From contig OY997588.1 of NCBI GenBank assembly GCA_963921825.1, positions 13,406,001 through 13,470,000 of the forward strand: a stretch of 64,000 bases of DNA, given 5' to 3'. This stretch comes from Erodium maritimum. Taxonomy: Eukaryota > Streptophyta > Magnoliopsida > Geraniales > Geraniaceae. Shown piece after piece: positions 60,501 through 64,000 of this stretch. The position numbers were made by a program, and so were the translations under genes. The notes under the pieces were generated by a model. That model had not been told where the DNA came from, did not search any database, and saw nothing but the letters and a program-made list of their open reading frames with translations. Within the stretch, counting starts at the first letter, position 1, and each line of letters begins with the position of its first letter.

Positions 60501-62652
60501 TATACCGTGTTCTTCTTCGATCACAACAACAAAAGAAACATGAGACAAATTGATGATTATTGATTCTGGAAGATCCCATTTGGCTGATGCATGCAGCATC
60601 TCTTCAGAAACTTGATTACCAAAGGGATTATTTTGTCTAGTAGCATCCACACTACGTACAGATCTTTCAATACGTCTATCGGATAAAAGATTTGAGCCAA
60701 AATGAAGATACCAAGAAAAGCAACGAACACAAGCTGCCAATGCTGTTGGTTCAAGGAAAAGATAGCAACCCTGTTCAATTGCAACATTGTCAATGCCTTT
60801 GAGAATTAAACATTTGAATAAGTGCAAATCAGTATCAATATGCAATTTATCTCCAAATTAATAGTAGGGTTTACAATTTTACAGCAACAACAATAATAAA
60901 TATAAGTTATGTTATAGCATATGAGAAAGAAAACCACAAATCAGTAACGAATACTATCAAGACTTTTTTAGGTAATCCAAAAAATGGCACCTGAATTCCA
61001 CAAGACACCATCTGAAATTCTTCCTCAACAGACAGTGAAAGTAGCACCTCATTCAATTGATGTGCAGCAACAAGAGGATTCTTTAGTGAGCAGTTCACCA
61101 TAAAAATCTCACTGAGCACCACATTTATTAATAGACAGTGGCTGGAGGCTGGTGATACGTTTTTTGAAGCAAACCCTAAGTTCTGAACCATGCTGATTGA
61201 TTGAAGACTTGATGTTTCAGGATCAGTTATCAAGGAAGAATTACCCATCAATGGATTACTCCCAGAAGAACTTGCATTTGCATTGCTGACACTCCTATAA
61301 GATGAGGCTTTCTGAGGGAGGGCAAACCATAAAGTAAATTTAAAGTCAGACAGGGATAATTCGTATAAGCAATTAACTTCTTGCTGCAGCAGATTTTTAA
61401 GTTCCGGCTGATCCATGCTTTCTCCTCTGTGATTCTGATATCTAAAAATTACAGACTGAAATCTTGAGAAATTAGCGAGAACTTCTAGTTTCCCTTCTTC
61501 AGAAGAGATCTTGAGGCATGTTTTCCGAATAGAAATCCATATTCCACAATCAGGCAATTCATTGTCCAACTTTTCTCTACTTAAAGCATCAAGGGTATAC
61601 ATGCTTTCTGAATTATTGCTTATCCTGGAAGTTTGTAGAACTATATCCACTGATGGCAGCTTAAAAGTGCCGTTTACTGAGAGTATAGTATGCTTATAGA
61701 TGAATGGGGGTCCTTTTGGAGTTGTATCCTCATCTGTTGTCTCGGAAAACATCATTTCTTGCCTCATAAATTCTTGAAAAGGTACACAACTTATAGAATG
61801 ATACCTATTAATAGCACTTGATACTGCAGAAAATAAACCTAAAATCATCTGATAAAGGAAAAGGATATATCAGTAAGAAGGTACAAGTAATATTAAAAAT
61901 GGTGAAAGCATGCAAGTACAGAAAAGCAACTATGCAACTTGGAAAACCCAATGATAGCACTTGATACTGCAGAAAATAAACATAAAATCATCTGATAAAG
62001 GAAAAGGATATATCAGTAAGAAGGTACAAGTAATATTAAAAATGGTGAAAGCGTGCAAGTATAGAAAAGCAGCTAGTCCATAATATGCAACTTGGAAAAC
62101 CCAATGCTAACCCAAAATCAAAGGCTGTTGAAGTAACTAGTAAAGAAAGAAAAACTTAAAATGATCCAACCTATCCCTAGATATAGTTTAGGAAAAAGTA
62201 CATCAATTGTGATGTACTAAAATGGTTTATAAAGGTCTAGAATTTGGAAACATATTGTGTATCTTTGGCTCGAGCTTGAATAAGGGATTTGAAGATTTTT
62301 CCAAATATTAAGCATAACTTTCAGTTGAACTCACACTAAACGCTAATGCACGACATAACAACAAGAAGGCCAGAGAAGAATGCAACAAAAAGAAGACTAA
62401 CAAAGTAGGCCATTAGAAACTACAAATTCAGTAAATTTTTAAGTAATGAAAGCAAAGCCATAGATAAAAAATCATAGAGAGTAAAAAAAATGGAGCAGTA
62501 ACGGATATGTATGAAGTAAAGAAGAGCAAAAAAACACCTTTGAAAAAACATACAATTCATCCATATATGCAAGAACAGTGAATCCTTGAGCCACCCCACA
62601 CAAAGCTGCTGAAAAAGCTATAACAGTTGTGCTTAATGAATGAAGATACTCC
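45545..62652 (-). CDS. VPS13: VPS13-family protein, C-terminal part (5' end outside window)
   Basis: I could chain 33 exons with matching phases, giving one base plus 2,304 codons (2,303 residues and stop). Exons run 62652-62538, 61848-60991, 60770-60506, 60426-59945, 59791-59665, 59574-59450, 58492-57855, 57753-57654, 57559-57443, 57130-57036, 55140-54989, 54175-54120, 54004-53791, 53160-52747, 52669-52389, 52300-52215, 52078-51992, 51867-51606, 51489-51082, 50967-50871, 50454-50135, 49953-49837, 49619-49455, 49281-49156, 49056-48967, 48863-48757, 48514-48366, 48116-48034, 47949-47854, 47717-47595, 47034-46951, 46518-46375 and 45874-45545. The adaptor-binding/SHR-BD region (VEWSDDLKGGKAVLLSGIFD) is at about residues 1115-1660 of this part. 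The C-terminal signature is near the end: GLRNLPGLTLGTFKLISKCIDG, LAMEPSLLGNALMEGGPDRK, IARRIVSGFLLSF-like. VPS13 proteins move lipids at membrane contact sites. SHRUBBY is a plant member, but which paralogue this is stays open. Confidence 0.92.
46603..46758. repeat. 78-base tandem duplication in a VPS13 intron
   Basis: Two adjacent 78-base units (46603-46680 and 46681-46758), each starting GCAGAAGGAGATTATTCATG, differ at only a few positions (for example CCCATC versus CTATTC). A partial third GCAGAA follows. Confidence 0.9.
47132..47310. mobile_element. Short solo LTR (179 bases) in a VPS13 intron
   Basis: Begins TGTTAGAATATGAATTAG and ends CTAGTTTTACA. It is flanked by an exact 5-base duplication GCAAA (47127-47131 and 47311-47315). 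The TG...CA ends and the internal TATAAATAGAGAG (about 47236, a TATA-like box) fit a Copia or TRIM-type LTR. Confidence 0.88.
53377..53662. mobile_element. Degenerate inverted-repeat DNA element in a VPS13 intron
   Basis: The left end reads TTATTGGCCATTTTGGTCCC. The right end, reverse-complemented, reads ATCATTGGCCATTTGAATCC. Both continue with AAACTTTG/AAAGTTTG-like sequence. Arms are imperfect and no clear target duplication remains. Confidence 0.5.
55650..55993. mobile_element. Solo LTR (344 bases) in a VPS13 intron
   Basis: Begins TGTTACGAGCCTTACGG and ends CAGGACCTTATCA. It is flanked by an exact 5-base duplication TTATA (55645-55649 and 55994-55998). The flanking bases are AT-rich, so chance identity is possible but unlikely together with TG...CA ends. 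Confidence 0.78.
56820..56974. mobile_element. Very short solo LTR (155 bases) in the same VPS13 intron
   Basis: Begins TGTTAGAACTAAGATATA and ends TTTGGAATTGAACA. It is flanked by an exact 5-base duplication GAAGC (56815-56819 and 56975-56979). Ends and size resemble TRIM/SMART-type or short Copia LTRs. The start is similar to the 47132 element but the body differs. Confidence 0.85.
58597..58720 (+). mobile_element. Possible tRNA-derived SINE head
   Basis: GTGGGTCAAGCGGTAAAGAGC resembles the A-box head of plant SINEs, and about 35 bases later TCTTGAGTTCATACC resembles a B box. The 3' end and target duplication are unclear, so this may be only a fragment. Confidence 0.45.
61811..62104. repeat. 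Tandem duplication across a VPS13 intron-exon boundary
   Basis: Units of about 143-150 bases (from 61811 and from 61954) share GCACTTGATACTGCAGAAAAT through CAACTTGGAAAACCCAATG with a few differences. The left unit holds the real acceptor and first 38 coding bases of exon 61848-60991. The right unit is an upstream copy of both. Confidence 0.9.
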
Positions 62653-63330
62653 CTGCAAAAGATATGAAAAACTTTACTTATTCTCTAATTCTTAATTTCT
62701 TCCAAATGCCATGGCAATAAGGCAGATACACAAATACCTAAACTGGTGGAGAAATCAATCAAGGAACTTCACAATGGCCCAAAATAAGTACAAAGAGAGA
62801 ATATGACACAATGATTTCATCTCAGAGAAGGTTCATATTTCCCTTTCATGCCTACATCACGCGACTACTGTATGTCACATTACTGTTAGTGTAAACTAAG
62901 AACATCTAAATGTTTACCATATTGTCTAAACATAGAACATCCAAACAAGATCAGTGGGTGGAAAAAATACACCTCGTAAAAGAGTTTTAATCAGGCCCCA
63001 TTACACATATAATAGTTCATGAGGAAAGCACCCAACTTCTTCAAATAGCCCCTAACATCAATAGACATCCAACTTCCATTTATAAAACCACATGATTCAA
63101 ATGGAATATGTTGAATCCTAAAATATGATGAATTATTGACTGAGAACATGACTATGAAATTGATAATGAATTACAATTGGTGACCCATTTATACAGGAAA
63201 CCAAGGTTCTATATAACGGTCAAAATGCGGTGAGGTCCCAATTAAGGATATCTCAACTTAACGGGTAGATATCATAGAGATATCAGCAAATAGCGTTTTC
63301 TATTAAATAATTATCTATATATGTAGGGTA
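62653..63330. other. Intron of the VPS13-like gene
   Basis: No further exon was found upstream (to the right) of 62652. The rest of the window on this strand appears intronic, and the next upstream exon lies beyond 64000. Confidence 0.5.
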
Positions 63331-63789
63331 GCTATCCAGTACAAACGCTTCTTATTGTGCAAACTACGAACGCGCGAGAGCCACGGGATGCGGTCAAAGT
63401 GACGTCAGCAGAGCACCCCAGATACTGACACGTGGACGGGCGCGCTGCTGGTGTGCGCACACAGTGCTGATAGTTTACATAGCACGATGCTGATAGTTTA
63501 GTACAAAATGTGCTGATAGGTTGCTATCAGCACATTTGTATTGAACCTATCAGCACATTTGTACTAAACTATCAGCACCGTGCTATGTAAACTATCAGCA
63601 CTGTGCGTGCGCGCCCACATGTCAGCATCTGGTTCGTTCATAGTTTGCACAATAAGGTGCGGTGTTTGTATATATAATTGTTCACGTGTCAGCATCTGGG
63701 GCGCTCTGCTGACGTCACTTTGGGCGGATCCTGTGGCTCTCGTGCGTTTGTAGTTTGTACAATAAGCCCCTGTTTGTACTTGATGCCAG
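63331..63789. mobile_element. GC-rich fold-back element in a VPS13 intron
   Basis: The arms (63335-63440 and 63682-63786) are about 105 bases with strong complementarity: CAAACTACGAACGCGCGAGAG pairs with CTCTCGTGCGTTTGTAGTTTG. TGACGTCAGCAGAGC pairs with GCTCTGCTGACGTCA. Between them are inner palindromes of repeated CTATCAGCAC units. A partial second right end (about 63620-63675) shows another layer of copying. This is a non-autonomous fold-back or MITE-type element with no reading frame. Confidence 0.85.
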
Positions 63790-63799
63790 TCATATATAT

Positions 63800-64000
63800 A
63801 TATAAGAAAGACAATCAGGTGCGAACCTCTCTTAGGGTGAACCTGCGAACCCCAAATCTGATTTGAGAAATTAGCATCCCGGTTTGAGGAAAAAAAGTTT
63901 GAGAAAACAACATTTTACTCTGAGAAAATATAGCTTGAGCAAAATAGCGTTTCTGGTTTGAGAATTTTATTATCTGAAATATTCACCTAAAGCCAAGAAT
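63800..64000 (-). repeat. Second copy of the 13560 repeat, cut by the window edge
   Basis: Reverse complement of the NASP-intron repeat: GGTGCGAACCTC, GTGAACCTGCGAACCCC and repeated TTTGAGAAA-type units in the same order. It starts just after the TATATATA run adjoining the fold-back element. Confidence 0.7.

Noticed and set aside
60771..60845. Longer 5' extension of exon 60770-60506
   Set aside because: The extension is open but has no acceptor in the right phase. The acceptor at 60771 gives GCYLFLEP in phase with the previous exon.

Overview
This window is nuclear DNA of a flowering plant, most likely a eudicot. The genes carry many GT-AG introns, and the recognisable proteins are plant types: an NPH3 BTB protein, the thylakoid thioredoxin HCF164, a WAK-like receptor kinase, plant NASP and a plant VPS13. 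Genes are separated by AT-rich DNA full of LINEs, LTR elements, Mutator-like elements and fold-back repeats. A run of exactly 200 N at 42106-42305 is an assembly gap.

Layout. 1-7016 is retroelement DNA: an LTR-element end, then two minus-strand LINE copies, one with clear target-site duplications. 7500-9713 (-) encodes an NPH3-domain BTB protein. 11191-11418 (-) encodes a small cysteine-rich protein. 12053-16106 (-) is a six-exon NASP histone chaperone. 18629-19093 (+) and 19461-21649 (+) are two chloroplast genes, a thylakoid-targeted helical protein and HCF164. 22796-26002 (-) is a WAK-like receptor kinase. 26003-30422 has no gene I can support. 30423-38822 is a three-level transposon nest: a LINE interrupted by an LTR element, itself interrupted by a 1.75 kb Mutator-like element. 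40186-42453 (+) is a small, basic, probably nucleolar protein gene broken by the gap. 43764-44045 (-) is a small plant-specific gene. From 45545 to the right edge (-) lies the 3' part of a very large VPS13-like gene. I could join 33 of its exons in one open frame, about 2,303 codons, with the 5' part off the window.

The genes are ordinary single-copy loci with no operon-like logic: chromatin (NASP), thylakoid redox (HCF164), cell-wall signalling (WAKL), ribosome biogenesis (tentative) and lipid transfer or membrane contact sites (VPS13). The only functional neighbours are the two chloroplast genes at 18.6-21.6 kb. The interesting structure is in the mobile DNA: nested insertions with readable target-site duplications, short solo LTRs in VPS13 introns, a fold-back element and a duplication copying a splice acceptor. 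I found no CRISPR array, no rRNA or tRNA gene, and nothing I can defend as an undescribed biological system.
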